A DNA stretch of 64,000 bases from Eremomyces bilateralis CBS 781.70 (taxonomy: Eukaryota > Ascomycota > Dothideomycetes > Eremomycetales > Eremomycetaceae): the NCBI RefSeq assembly GCF_010015585.1, contig NW_022985072.1:1378438-1442437 (forward strand), read 5' to 3'. The notes beneath the pieces are model-generated. The model worked only from the letters and a program-made list of their open reading frames with translations, was not told the DNA's origin and searched no databases. This document shows positions 9,951 to 22,790 of this stretch, piece by piece. Numbering within the stretch: position 1 is the stretch's first letter; every line of letters starts with the position of its first letter. The translations under genes were made by a program, and so were the position numbers.

Positions 9951-12900
9951 GATTTTACAGCTGCTATTCGACCAGACTATGGGGTTCGACAGACACTGCA
10001 TAAAAACCCTCAGTGCACACACTGGACGCTTCTTACTTAGAATTGTTGGCGGCAATATCTCTCTGGGTGTACTGGCATTATCCACGGGAATCGATTCCTA
10101 GACGTGATAGGACATCGTTCTTAAAGATTGATACCCTAGAACCAGGAGATTATGGGTCCATTCGCAATTCATTACCGAATGATTATCTTCGCGAGCCCCG
10201 CACGCTGGACTCCCACGAGGGGGAACGCCAACGCCAAATCCGCCCTAGGAACCTCGACGAACGAGGACTATCGACGCCACCCCAAGGATCCAGCAGTTCG
10301 TCACGAGCATCGCCACCCGGACCTCCGCAGGCGGGCACGCTAACGCCAAATCCACCCCCGGACCCCTGAGAAGAGGGACGGGACCAGGAGTATCATCCCA
10401 AGCCTCAAGCAGCAGGGCGGCAGACGGCAGACAGAAGGCTCCGTTGCCGCCGGTGCCGCAAGGAAAGCATGGCCGAGGGGAAAGTGAACGGGAATGGGGG
10501 CTCATCTGGTGGGAGGGGGTGGACGAGGTGAGATGCTAGGCGGATTAGAGGGGGGTTGGCAAATCACTCTGCCAGTCCATGGCCAGGAAATGCACATATA
10601 TGGATAGGATGGGGTGGATTTGGATCGTTGCGCGGGATTCAGGGGCTGGTCGGCCGTCACATGTGACAGTCAAATGACATCATATATCTAGGCTGGCGAC
10701 ATTTGAGAATACCATGTCTTCATCTAGGGGAATATATGCACTGGATGGTGCCGGTATAATCATAGCAAAGCGTGTTACTGATCCGGGAGACCTGACTGTG
10801 GCTTCAGTCATTTTCATGAACCGGTCAGGAATAAGTACAATGACGTCTTGTGGCCACTCCTCCTAGCATCCGTAGAGCGACTAGGATGATTCCAACAAAA
10901 TCGAGAGGTATAGAGTAAAGGAAAACGGAGAGGCGGTTCGAAGCGCTCTCATAAATCCTTGAACGATGCTGTACAATGAAATAGACGGAACGCTCTGATG
11001 TGCATGAATGAAAGGACCCCGAAATCCTGGGGAAGAAACAGCAATCGACAGAAATCTAACTATTCGCAATGTAAAACACCAGATGATATGGGACACGCTT
11101 GCAGAACAGCACCCATGAAACTAATCTAAAATTGCAAACACAAACTGTTCAAGACACTCGAAAGCGACAAAGGAGAGTCGGCGCAAGGAACGGGGTCACG
11201 ATCATCGTCATCGCCGGTGGACATGGGCCACCGAACGGTCAAGCACTTGAGAGTTAAGACATTCCGTTAGACCCTCCTCTTGTCGCGCATGAAATCATGG
11301 GGTGGATCGCGGAGGCGAAATCCCTGAGGATGATGCACTGGGCTCGTGGAGCATGGAGGCACGGGAACGGTTACGCCATGAGGTAATTGTCAGGTATGAT
11401 ATCGGAGAATCTAGATATTCAAGTATTAACAGGTGAAGCGTGGCCTGATTGTTTCGTTCTTGCAGGAGCAATGTAGTGATGGTTGCAGAAAAGCAGTCAT
11501 GATGTGTAACCATACGGGAGACTGAATCGGGTATGATTCTCGCACGGCATGCAAACAGTCATCCAAAAAGCAAATGAGACACGGTATCATGATGAGGGTC
11601 GCATATCAAATTCCAAACGAAACAATGAAGTCTTTGATACTAGCTTCCATCACTGACGTCCGTGTCTCGAAGGGCGATGAAAGGAATGGAGGAGCCAACT
11701 CCCGACGTTGGGATTGGCTTAGGTAATCTCCACGCTCCAATCCCGCTGGTCAGAACTTGATCCACATCTCTTCGATCAGCCAATGAAGAGCGATCGGGTC
11801 AGGTAACGCCGTAGGGATATTTTGCCGATTGGACCGATTGGACGGAAGAAGTGGCAGGGATCAGGGAATCGACGTCATTCGCGAATTGAGCGTCGATTCG
11901 GTCGGTGATCCTACAATTCAGGGGGGAGGGGGAGGACAATTGACATCATCCTTTTCCGGCTGATCGACAGGACCATGGTTGCAATGCCAACTATCCACTC
12001 AATGATCGCAAAGGCATCTGGTGAGTTGGTGATAGCCTCGTACAGGTGCTAGGGCGAAACATGAAGAGTCTGCGGACAGAAGAGATGGACTTTTACCATG
12101 TGGTAACCGAGCCGTGCACGAGTGGCACCAACAGATATCCAAGAACGAACTGGAATTCCATAAAGGTGAAGAGATTCGGATAGGACGCCCACCAGTATCA
12201 TCTCATCATGCGCGGAGCAGGAGGACAAAGGCACCGAACGCCCCCCACTGCATGTCTCGGGAAGAGGGTCGGTCAACTGGTCGAGAGCGTCGATCAGCCA
12301 AGGAAATGGAGAATGGATGGACCTCCCCGACGTTCTCGCCCCGTCTGTCCACGTCTAGACCGACTGAATGACACTGCTCTAACCCACCCCCCCGATGCCA
12401 CTGGTTCCATCTATCCATCTCCAGTCCCACCCCCAATATACACTGACCATACCACCGTAACCAAACATTCCTCCATCATCCAACGCCCATGCAAGCAATC
12501 GTCATGCAGGGTCCAGACCAACCCTCCTCCCCGGCCGCCACTGCAATGACACAGTTTAGCACTGCTCCCCCACCAATCCACGTCCACGAGGCACCTCTGC
12601 ACGTCGCCCATTTCATGCCGATGATGCTGCGATCGCCGCGTGGTGCGCCGTCTGCATTGGCCCGCCGTCGTGCAGGAGGGACATGACGTGGATCTTCACT
12701 CTGTTCGGATGGCGATACGGGGGAGGAAGGGAAGGAAGGGCGTCGATCTGAGGGATATAATTTCGCTGGTGGTGAGTGAGGACTGTCAGGGTCTAGGGAA
12801 ACGGGTAGTGGAGTGGTGGCCTTTCTGCTATAGAAAGAGTATGGATATAGGAACGGTGCACGCTGCTCCGTTTCCTATTTCTAGATTCTTATAAATGCTG

Positions 12901-13079
12901 TATATCCCCACATTACTCCCCAAGTATCTACAGTCCGACCACTCTCCTACAACATCTCACGCTATTTCGTTGCCGTTTCCCCCTTTCGGCTCTACGATTT
13001 TCACCTTCCGCAAAGTCATATTTCCATCGTTCAGAAGGCCGCATCCTCGCTCTTTCTCTTAAGAGTCCGCGCCAGAGAA
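9951..13079. other. Intergenic, no supported gene
   Basis: Short competing frames only. The plus-strand frame 10013-10369 runs into a Pro/Ser-rich tail containing two copies of an AACGCCAAATCC segment (about 10229 and 10340) and has no family match. The last 200 bases (about 12890-13079) look like promoter and CT-rich leader of the small gene at 13080. Confidence 0.45.
12890..12896 (+). promoter_or_regulatory. TATA-like box of the small gene at 13080
   Basis: TATAAAT occurs 184 bp before the ATG at 13080 and is followed by pyrimidine-rich sequence typical of fungal transcription starts and leaders. Position and motif are suggestive only. Confidence 0.3.
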
Positions 13080-13391
13080 ATGGTGACCACCCAGTCCGGA
13101 GTTTACGTCCAGGGCCATTACACCGAACCGATGTCGTCCAGCCACGACTTCGCGCACTCCTACACGGGGAACCGTGGTCGAGCTATGTCTACTTACTCGC
13201 GGTACATGCGATCATGCCACCACTTACCTAATAACTTCGTCTAATGAAGACGTAGGATCATGCACGAACACACAAGACAACAACTCGACATAGCCACCAA
13301 TTCCTCCCGCCGACGGTCACAAGTCGAGGAACCCCCCGCAACAAATAGCGATCAAAGTAGTATTAGGAGCGTCGATTCCGCGAGCTCATAG
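13080..13391 (+). CDS. Small two-exon gene, 85-aa unknown protein
   Basis: ATG at 13080 opens a 122-nt exon (13080-13201). A 54-nt GTACAT...GTAG intron (13202-13255) joins it to exon 13256-13391, with the junction inside an Arg codon. The product is 85 residues. It starts MVTTQSGVYVQGHYTEPMSS, passes through RGRAMSTYSRIMHEHTRQQL across the splice, and ends in a Ser-rich tail SVDSASS. It is hydrophilic, without signal peptide or membrane segment. I believe similar short Ser/Arg-rich proteins exist in related fungi but cannot name a family. Support comes from the clean splice, the TATA-like box and CT-rich leader upstream, and composition that looks selected. Neither exon alone forms a long open frame. 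Confidence 0.6.
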
Positions 13392-13492
13392 CCGTTGCGT
13401 TCACGATCGATTCTCGCTTTGCGGTTCGGTTGTGCATGAAGCGTGGCGAAGGATCAAAAAAGTGCATCGCCTCCACTGGTAGGTGGAGGGAC

Positions 13493-13562
13493 AACAATAC
13501 TTGGGGAACAATATTTGAGCAACAATAGTTATGGAATAATGCTTCAGAAACAATAATTGGGC
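13493..13562 (+). repeat. 14-bp tandem repeat, five units
   Basis: Five head-to-tail 14-bp units start at 13493, 13507, 13521, 13535 and 13549. Four begin AACAATA and the fourth is degenerate (AATAATG); the consensus is AACAATANTTGRGN. The array lies 100 bp past the stop of the small gene and 260 bp past the stop of the convergent auxilin gene, so it falls in 3' flank or UTR. The AACAAT core resembles HMG-box (SOX/MAT-type) binding sites, which is only an association. Confidence 0.85.
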
Positions 13563-13820
13563 TATTTTGGAGCGGTGTAGGTCTGACTAACTAGGCTTTG
13601 GCCTGGACCTGGGACTGGCGCCATCAACGGACATGAAATTAGCGGTTGGCATCACGGATAGACTTTGACGGCATATATACGCACACGATCTGCGCATTAC
13701 GAAATGAAATACGACACCTTAACAATCATCTATTTCATGAGTATCATTCGCACGACTCGTGTGATCTCCGGTACTACCTACTGCCATATAATCCCCATGA
13801 TTCTAGTATCCGCTAGATGC

Positions 13821-16696
13821 TCAGAGTCCGTTGTCCTTCTTGAACTTATCCCACGCTTCGTTCAATGTGCTGAACACCGCGGCGCTAATCATCTTCTGCT
13901 CGGTCGTCGCGTCCTGCGGAATCTGTACGCCCATCAGCACCGAACTTCTGCCACGAAAAAAAAGCGGAAGCGAATCAAACATACCTTATCCGGATGCACC
14001 TTCGCAATCGCCTTCATATACACCACCTTCACCCTCCCGGGAACCACCAACTCCCCCATCCCCACCTTCCGCCACCCCGCCCCCTCCCACAATACCCCCT
14101 CCAAACTCCCCAGCAGCGCCCGCAGATTCTCCGCCCGCGACCCCTTCCACGCCACCAACCGTCCCTCCACCGCGTCCACCAGCGCGAACTTCTCGTCTTC
14201 CAACCGTTCCGCCGCTCGGTTCGCGTCCCGAAGCTTCTGCACCGCCTCTGCCGAGGAGGCGTGGCTAGGTGCCGGGCGTCCCGCGAGCGCGTCCATCGCG
14301 GACATGGCGGGCTTGGGTTTGGGGATGGGTTGCGGGCGGGGCGTGGGTCGCTTCGTCGCGGTGCCCGATGATGGTGCTGACGTCGTGGATGAACCGCCGC
14401 CGATCGCGTGGTCGCAGCGGTTGCGGCCCTGGATGCTTACGCTGCCGCCGACGCCCGCCTCGACGGCGATGCGCCACGCGTCGGCAGCGTCCTTCCATTT
14501 CTCGAGATTTTCGAGCGCCTCGGCCTTGCGCATGGTGGCGCGGGCCCAGAAGTCGCGCATGTCTTTGCGGGAGGGGGCGGCGCCGGGGGCGTCGGGAGGG
14601 AGGTCGATGTGCTCGGCGACGCCGCGGGCGGGGCCGATGAGGGCGAGGGCGGAGTCGGCGTCGGCGAGGGCGGATTTGGGGTCGCCAATTTTGAGGGCGG
14701 TGGTGGCGCGGTTGCAGAGGACGAGGATGGTGATGGGATGGGTGCGGGGGAGAGGGGCGAGGGCGGAGGTGAAGGAGGTGTGGGCAGAGGCGTAGTCGCC
14801 GCGTTTGAAGGAAGCAGTGCCGGTGGTGCGGTGGGTGGTGGAGGTGGTGAGGGCAGAGGGGGAGACGGGTGGGATTTGGCGGGGTGGTGCTTTCGGGCGG
14901 GGAGGCGTCGAGGGACGGCGAGGAGGGGGTGCTGGGCGGGCGCTGGACGTCTGCTGTGCGAAGGGATTCTTCGACTGGAGGGAAGCCGGAGGAGATGATG
15001 GTTTGGAGGCGTTGGAGAGCGGAGAAGGGCGACGATCCGGTTCTGGGACTGGGGTGGCCTTCTTTCTCCGAGCTGGGCTTACGTATGCGGTAGCGGTTTG
15101 CTCGTCGACTTGTTCTCGTGTTAATTTTCCAGTTGGTGCCTGGCGTTCCGGCTGACTGGAGTTGGGTCGCGAAAAGGGGTTTCGGTCCGGTTCGTCCCAA
15201 GGCGATCGAGATGCATTTGCCCTTGCCGGTCGGTGTGGAAGTGCTTCTTGCCTCTCTTTCGACGGACGCGCGCTTCCCGCCTCCAGCATCATCGCTTCAT
15301 CGGTCACCCCGCTATCTACTTTGCCATTGGTGGCATGTTCCTTAGAACTATTTGTGGCTCGACCACGCGGCGCCGTGGGTCGACTCTCTGGCATTCGTTG
15401 AGCACTTTGAGCCTCTCGCATCCACCGAGGTTGTGACGGATCCCCTTCCTGTTGGAATTCCGCCACCGCTTTCTGCATTTTCTTCTGCCCCGTTTTCCAG
15501 AATGAGTTTGCAGACTTCAGGAAAGTCGACCCAATCTCCGATGCATATTGAGCCACGTCTTTCTCTTGGTCGTGCCCTGCCTCGTCACGATCCCGAGACC
15601 CAGACGAACCTCTCTGGGTTTCCGACCGCATCCAAGGCGGTACCCCCGAGTCATCTCGCTCCTGACGGCCTTTTGACTGCCGTGGTTCAGGTTGCTGGGG
15701 CGTCGATCGCCCGGATCCCTTCTCCCCTCCACCTGTCTTCTGTTTTGATTCTTCATGCGCGCGGGTGAGAAGGATCCCAACTGCAGCCTGGACATTCGTA
15801 CCATTCTCCGTCTCTTCCAGCGCATCCGCGGCCTTGGAGGCATCGAATCCCATGTCGACCAGTTCTGCCACCGCCCTGTCTTTTGGATCCATTCCTAGCG
15901 GTCCATCGTCGTCTGAGGAGTCATCTACAGGTTTAGTCTCACTCCGTTGTGGCGGTGGCATCTCGGATACCGGTCGCCCAAGCATCCCCAGGATATCATC
16001 GTCGGTGGTCGCAGGTTGTGGTGTGGCTGCTGGGGGTTTTTGAGACATCTGGCCCAGTCCAAACGGATCGTCGTCATCATTGAAGGCCATCGGGTCAGAT
16101 ACTGATATTGCGGGCCTGCTACGCTGATCACTCGTTCCCCGACTCCCATGTTCGCTTGATTGTATCGGAGGGGGCGACGTGCCCTTCGGAGGAGGGAAGT
16201 GGCTTGAAGCATCCACCGGAGCCGTAGATTTAAAGGCCGCCAGGATATCATCTTCCTCCTCCTGTGGCTTCTGGGGAGCGACCTTCGGCGCACCCGTCGT
16301 CCTTGATCCTAGAGTATCCCAGAACTTTTCCTGGCCGCCAAACTGCGCACCAAACAATTTGCTCTGCTCTTCATCTTTCCGACGCTTCTCCTCCTGTAGG
16401 CGCCTCTGTTGTTCTTGTAGCGACAGCTGGGCCGCTGCTGGCTTCGAGGAATTGAGTGAAAGTAGTCCCGCAAAGCTGTCGGTAGCAGGGGTCGAGCTCC
16501 GCGGTTGGACCTTGAGCTTCGGTGTATGATTTCCGGTGTTGCTGGACGGAAGGGAGAAGGGGGTCGAGCGACCGGAACTCGACGGTGATGGCGTAGGTTT
16601 GAGCGACGGGAAGGAAAGAGCGGTTTGCTGGGAGGGTGGATTCGTGTTACTGCTTGGTTTGGAGGAGCTCCAGTCGAGGCCGGCGAGATCGTCCAT
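13821..16696 (-). CDS. swa2: Auxilin-like protein (UBA, TPR and C-terminal J domain)
   Basis: Exons 16696-13985 and 13922-13821 flank a 62-nt intron and give 937 residues. The order is that of fungal Swa2/auxilin, the Hsp70 cofactor that strips clathrin from vesicles. An N-terminal Ser/Pro-rich clathrin- and adaptor-binding region has DPFGLG and DDDILGMLG motifs near 210-240, and a short coiled stretch QEQQRRLQEEKRRKDEEQ lies at 94-111. A UBA domain sits at about 270-312 (AELVDMGFDASKAADALEET), TPR-like repeats at about 640-790, and a J domain over the last 75 residues. The HPDK loop that activates Hsp70 ATPase is encoded exactly at the exon 1 end, and exon 2 supplies the final helix (VFSTLNEAWDKFKKDNGL). 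ATG at 16696 begins MDDLAGLDW, typical of the family. Converges with the small gene at 13080. Confidence 0.92.
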
Positions 16697-19387
16697 CGTG
16701 GACGAACGTTATACGAAACTAAGATGGACAAATGGTACTTCCGGATGATGATGACTAAGTCTCCGTTCCATTAATGTCCATGATAAGGGGCGTACAGTGG
16801 GCAATTAAGTGTCCGGAAGATATTCAACAGCTCCACCGATTTGTAGGTTCATCAAAGTCATACATGACTTGGCGTCGACAGCATGTTCAGTTTTGGTGTT
16901 AATAACGCATCGATGTCAGGGTTCACACTGCGAGAGGGATCTGGACGGTGATGTGGCTTGTTTGTGGCTGGTGCAATTAGTCACGTGGCATCCATCAGCC
17001 ACAACATGTGCGCATCCACTGGTCTGTGGCACTTGTGGTCAGTGGTGGATGATCGCAGAAATCAAAGTCCCCATCAGATTGTCGCTCGTCTTCGTCAACC
17101 CAATTGATAGAGTTACTTGGCAAAGGCCAAAGTTGCTTGACAAAGTTTGGATTTCTGCTTACGAAGGACTTCATTTGATTCGACACATTGCTTCCTGTCG
17201 GGCTACGCAATCCGGCAAGCGAATGAACCTCCTGAGTCCTGACTCAACCCCATCTCGTCATCCAGCCGTCGCATGAGGTGTGCCTGATTTTGTACGTACG
17301 CATAACGCAACCGATGAGCTGAATCGTGGATGGCTGAATGGTTGTTTGATCGACCCTCGCGTATAAGCGACTATTGAAAAGCCGTCGGAACCAATTGGTG
17401 GAAATGGGCCATCGCGAGTCGCCAATGTCCGTCATGCACTCGTGCGGTCGTGGTCTCGTGGAGCATGCAGCCATCCATGGGTTTGCTCCCGCGTCCCAGC
17501 GATTGATTAAAGTCGGGGGTCGATATTGTGGAAGACTTGACCCATCGGCGTTGTTTTTGATTCACTGTGATATCACACCTGCAGCGGATGAGCGACGTTG
17601 CGCCAATCGAATATCGATTGACAGTATACCGCATACAGGAGATAAATATATCCTTACGTACTGGATAGACCAGTGGTGACATGCAATCAAATTACCGAAG
17701 CTGTCGCGAACTTGCGATTCATTCTGATTCCTGACTCTGCAGACTGCAGTCTGCAACTAAGCGTCCACCGGCCCAATGTCCGGACAGCTGGAACCCCGCC
17801 CGACGGCTTGACACTTGACAGGCGATGCCCTATCGGGGCCTTCGGGGGGGGGTTATCACAATGGGTTTTACTCTCCACACACCTGTCGACACCTTCGGGT
17901 TTCAAGCCTTCGGCGCATATCCACCTCCAAATCGACTGCATACACAAGATGACGATCTTCAACTAAACCTTGCCTCGTAAACCATAACCCTTGACTCGTT
18001 TCTGACTTCATATCAACAGAAATCTTCGACAACCGAAAAGGGGTTCAACTGACAAGTAACGAGTCGCTTCGATATTCCCAAGTCCCAACCCCGCCCCATC
18101 CACGGCACAGATTGACTGATTGACCTGCCCTTCCAAGTTCTAGCCCACCACTCCCAGATGGCGCAAGGAATCCAACGCCTTCCGGACGCCTCCCCATGTT
18201 AGTGGGATCCGTCGCAGCTCATCACGGTTGCCCCGGCGGCCTGTGACTAATCTCCCGTTATCCCGTACCTGCAGGTGGTGCAGGACCCAAATTGCTTGGG
18301 ATCGGTCGGGGGACAAATTGGGTGATTTGGGCGACGGTCACCGGTCCCACCCTGCTGGCTTGTCCTTGCACATCGAACTGCCGGGACCTCCTTTTGAACC
18401 TTCACCCCTGAACACGACTGGGGACTAAGATGCAGATGGAATAATGGATGGGCCATGCCGAAGGGAAGCTCGGGCAAAGGATTTTTTTTGGTACATAGCC
18501 ATGGCACTCATCAGTGGACAATATGAATGATTAGATATGGCGGATGCTCTCCGCATTTTGTTGGATCGAGCTTTGAGAGAGCTGAAGGCTGAAATAGCAT
18601 CAAGCCGAGCCTTTGGTCAAAGAAGAATGAAAGAAAGAAAGGCAAATTTGAGATTCGCGTCTTGCTTTCTCTTCTGTTGGTCGCTTAGTCGGATTTAATT
18701 AACCAACGTATCTTCTCCTGAGATTCAATTCATCCAAATTCGGTGACCGATGAAAGAAGCGTCCCAAACCATCAACCGTTCCGTTAGCTTCTCTTCTAAA
18801 AGTGCCATCGCCTTTGAGTCTCGAGGGGACTAAACCATCGACGGGACACCCTGCCGGCGCATTGCCGCATTCCATTGAAAAGTGCTACTGAAGCTGCATC
18901 GGGAATTCTAGATCGTGTGGAATTCAAAGGATTGCAACGTGACGGCGCAACAGAAGTCTCGATTCTCGAGTTCTCGACCAAAGATTCATTCCGACCTCTA
19001 TTGGATATTTCTCTGGTCACTCACTGTCAGCATCATTTTCTTATTTCTATACCCTACGCGACCCAGGTAGGTACAGAACCATATTATCACTTTCATTTCA
19101 GTAGGGGAGAACCGCAATTACTTCACTTCTTCCCCACTACCCCCTCGTGCAATTCCCAAAACAGCGACCAATCCCATCTGCGACCTGCTTCTCCCCTCTT
19201 GCACCGCGGATAGCTGACACCTTTTTGTGTGACGATTAGACACCGAGCTCACTGTTCCCCTCATTCATTACCTATTGAGTATTTGATCTATTTGTCCTAA
19301 CACCTTATCTCCCACCTAAGACACTAGGACCCGCCTCCCGGATCTTCTAATCCTCCGAGCTCCAAGGAGCAGCGAGTGGAGCCCAAG
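16697..19387. other. Intergenic between divergent swa2 and urc4; no supported gene
   Basis: Frames up to 155 codons occur on both strands but overlap one another, lack family features and are not joined by convincing splice sites. The region must contain the swa2 promoter at its left end and the urc4 promoter and leader at its right end. Confidence 0.5.
19304..19310 (-). promoter_or_regulatory. GATA-factor site upstream of urc4
   Basis: Reverse-strand AGATAAG, a match to the HGATAR site of AreA-type nitrogen regulators, lies about 80 bp before the urc4 ATG. Uracil catabolism supplies nitrogen, so control by a GATA factor would make sense, but one short site is weak evidence. Confidence 0.25.
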
Positions 19388-21051
19388 ATGGGTCTCTTTA
19401 GCAGGAAGCAATCGAAGCAACCTTTATCTTCGACCGACGACTCGAAATCTATCCAGTCCAACCGTTCTTCTTCTCACAAATCTCCCCTCTCATCGATCAA
19501 CGGACAGCAATTCGGTATGAAGAGCCAGAACCTCCTCGCGGAGATCCCAGACATTCCTCTCCCGAGAGCACCGGATCCGTTGATTGATCCGGTGAAGTAC
19601 TTGAAGAGTATCTATGCGGTCCGAGAGCGGACCCGGTTGGTGTTGGAGACGGCGAAGAGGAACCAGCTGAAGCATTTCACGGTGGACTTGGGAAAGTTCG
19701 ACGATGCCGTTTCTTACGTGGTGGCTATCATCAAGGTGAGCCCATCTGGCGAAATGGTACCCGCGAGCGTGACTGATAAGAAGACTGCAGCGCGATTACG
19801 GCTCCGACTTCGCATCAATACCTCCCCACGGAAGATGGCAGCATTTCGACGTCGGCGGCCGTCCGCGCGTTGATCAAATGATGCAAACCTGGCCCCTGTC
19901 CATCGACGCTCTCGAGCGGTGTCGACGCCTCATCGACCTCTTCGTCGTGTCGGTCCTTCTCGACGCCGGAGCGGGGTCGAAATGGCAATACAAAAGCAAG
20001 GAGAACAGCCGGATCTACCGACGGAGCGAGGGTCTGGCCGTAGCGAGCTTGGAGATGTTCAAGGCCGGCGTGTTCAGCAACAATCCGGAGCAACCGTTCC
20101 AGGTCGATAGCGAGGGCTTGAGCAGAATCACCGAAGCGGCCATGCGGAAAGGATTGCAGGTCACTGACCAGAACCCGATCGATGGCCTCGAAGGACGAAC
20201 TCAGCTCCTCATCAAACTATCCGATGCGCTCCAGAACCAGGCCATCTTCGGAGTGGATTCAAGACCCGGCAACATGCTCGGTATGTAATGTCGAACCCCA
20301 TGCTCGGACAACCGCTTACCATCATCAGATTACCTCCTCAGCCACCCGACCACCCATGCCTCCTCCGTCCCAATCATCCCCCTCCCAACCCTCTGGGACC
20401 TCCTCATGGACGGCTTAGGCCCCATCTGGCCGCAAACCCGCACCCACATCGACGGCGTCCCCCTCGGCGACGCCTGGCCCTGCAGCATCATGCCCTCGCA
20501 CCCCACCCACCCCTGGGAATCCATCGTGCCCTTCCACAAGCTCACGCAATGGCTCTGCTACTCCATCATGGTGCCTATGACCAAGCTCCTCCAGGTGCAT
20601 TTCGCCGGCGCGGAGCTCCTCACCGGCCTGCCCGAGTACCGCAACGGCGGGCTGTTCGTTGACACCGGGCTGATGACCCTCAAACCGGACGAGACGCAGC
20701 GCGGGCTCGAGCAGTATCGCGCGAACGCGGAGAGGCTGGGTCAGCCGAGCATGGAAGTCGTGCCGATGTTCACTGCGGACGACGACGTCATCGTCGAGTG
20801 GCGCGCCGCTACCGTGGGGTTCCTGGATGAGCTGCTTATCGAGGTGAACAAGATGCTTGGGTTGAGCGGCAGTGATTGCCTCTCCTTGGCGCAGATGCTC
20901 GAGGCGGGGAGCTGGAAGGTAAGAGAATATTCCGATGCGACCAGATCCTCGCTAACATGGTGACTAGGGTGGCCGTGAATTGGCCGAGGTCTCGCGACCG
21001 AACACCAAAGAACCGCCGATTATGATCTTCTCGGATGGGACGGTCTTCTAA
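19388..21051 (+). CDS. urc4: Uracil catabolism protein 4 (URC4/Urg3, DUF1688)
   Basis: Four exons (19388-19735, 19791-20280, 20329-20918, 20968-21051) with introns of 55, 48 and 49 nt give 503 residues. After a Ser-rich start (MGLFSRKQSK), the protein follows the DUF1688 family throughout: KYLKSIYAVRERT near 75, IPPHGRWQHFDVGGRPRVD near 125, LDALQNQ-type helix followed by RPGNMLDYL, then WDLLMDGLGPIWPQTRTHIDG, PFHKLTQWLCYSIMVPM, LPEYRNGGLFVDTG, and the closing PPIMIFSDGTVF. In yeasts URC4 is needed with URC1 to use uracil as a nitrogen source; the chemistry of URC4 is not settled. ATG at 19388 is chosen over an in-frame GTG four codons upstream. Every junction restores the family alignment. 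Confidence 0.93.
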
Positions 21052-21678
21052 GCCAGGATGGAGCAGCTACCCATAAAATTCTGGTCGTCCACGGAACCTT
21101 TACGTTTGCGCGCCGTTTGCTTGCCTATGCACTTTGCGCGATCATGCTTCGAATTCTGCAAGTGTCCGTGGAAGGGACGGAAGTACTATGGAACCGATAA
21201 TGAAGGCATGTACTATAACGACAGTATAGAATAACCATGGAAAATGGATGATAAATCGCATGCTGCAATACCAAATAGCTGTGAATAGACAACACGTTTG
21301 GAGAGGATGCGACTGGATGGCCTAGTCGGGACGCTTCGCCCCTAGATGTCCCGTCCGCAATCGGCACGCTATCGACCCCGGATCCGCGCCGATCCTTGTC
21401 GATCTGGATCTCGGATTTGGATCCGCCTTACGTAAGGTGACCTGACGTTGACCAACTTTTCTCAATTCTTAATATACGTACAATGTCATTCATATCAGTC
21501 GCATTGTAATATTTATCCATCATTGAGACTGCCAATTCCTTTCGTTCTACCACGAGAAAACCCATCCACCAAAACCCACGAGTCGAATCCAATTACCGCA
21601 GCGTGTACCACCCGGGCTGAGGAAGCGATTCCTCCGGTGGTGTGTCACCATAATCTCATATAAATTCAGATATTGAAC
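21052..21678. other. Intergenic between urc4 and the PQ-loop gene
   Basis: No gene recognised. Contains the 3' flank of urc4 and, from about 21440, an AT-rich leader and promoter of the next gene on the same strand. Confidence 0.5.
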
Positions 21679-22790
21679 ATGTACCCTCCATCAATCGGTA
21701 CGTCGCTGCCCATCGAGGCCATCAGTGGAATCTGTGGCTCCATCTCCATCGCCTGCTGGGTCGTCGTCTTCTCGCCGCAGATCGTCGAGAATTTCCGTCG
21801 CCGCTCGGCCGAGGGGCTATCGATCGTCTTCGTCGTCATCTGGTTAGCGGGAGATGTGTTTAATATCGCCGGCGCAGTGATGCAAAAGGTGTTACCGACG
21901 ATGGTATTTTCAAATGGTATTTCTGGATGGGATTGAAAGACGCTGATTTTCGGTAGATTATCTTAGCCGTGTACTATACGTTGGCAGATATCGTCCTCCT
22001 CTGCCAATGCTTCTACTACAAGGGCTTTACCCTCAAAGATGATGTCCCTCCTCCCGCAGCAAATGGCCACTCCAGCGACGCCGCCGATGAGCGTGCCCGC
22101 CTCCTCCCTGACTCCCGCCCACCACCCCCGTCCTCGCTAGAACGCCGCCCCAGCTTCCGCGAGCGCCTCCTCTCCAGCTCCGCCGACGGCACGAACCTCT
22201 CCCCCGTGACCCCCTGGCACTCCCACGCGCCCGTTGACGAAACCTCACCATCCACCCCGCCATTCTCCAGTCCGCGGTCGCGTGTGCAAGCGCTCCTCTT
22301 CAACGCCACGGGGATCATCCTCGTCCTCGCGTCGGGGGTGCTCGGATGGTGGCTGAGCAGTCACCCCTCAAGCGAAGACGCACAGAAGCCCACGGACCCG
22401 GGGGCGCTGCGGTTTAGCTGGTGGGGGCAGGTGTGCGGGTATGTGTGCGCGCTGCTGTACCTGGGGTCGAGGGTGCCGCAGCTGCTGTTGAATTACCGGC
22501 GAAAGAGCACGGAGGGAATCTCGATGCTGTTTTTCATCTTCGCGGTGCTGGGGAACTCGACGTACGTGTTGTCAATTATGGCGTTTGAGCCGCGGTGTCC
22601 GGGGGTGGAGGGCTGTGCGGGTGGGGAGGCGGCAAGGATGTATTGGAGGTATATGCTGGTGAATTTGAGTTGGATTTTGGGGAGCTTGGGGACGCTCTTT
22701 TTGGATATGGGGGTGTTTGTGCAATATTTCATATATCGAAAGGACGAGGAGGAAGATTACAACGATGAAGATGTCATTGTAGCTAGGTAG
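21679..22790 (+). CDS. PQ-loop vacuolar amino-acid transporter (YPQ1-like)
   Basis: Exons 21679-21903 and 21957-22790 with a 53-nt intron encode 352 residues. Two PQ-loop repeats are clear: one at residues about 15-50 (VVVFSPQIVENFRRRSAEGLS) and one at about 245-262 (SRVPQLLLNYRRKSTEGIS). Seven hydrophobic segments fit the SWEET/PQ-loop fold. A roughly 100-residue Pro/Ser-rich acidic loop separates the halves and carries an ERARLLPDS dileucine-type sequence, a possible vacuole-sorting signal. Family knowledge: YPQ proteins, like human PQLC2, move lysine and arginine across the vacuole or lysosome membrane. ATG at 21679 is preferred to a TTG two codons earlier. Substrate specificity is inferred from family only. 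Confidence 0.88.

Noticed and set aside
5820-10000. Idea that the LYS2-like relic and the deaminase gene form a biosynthetic cluster
   Set aside because: The LYS2-like gene is broken and no tailoring enzyme, transporter or regulator accompanies it; proximity alone is not evidence.
14265-15200. Long open frames on both strands within the auxilin gene
   Set aside because: Shadow frames caused by GC-rich third positions; the auxilin frame is confirmed by UBA and J-domain motifs.
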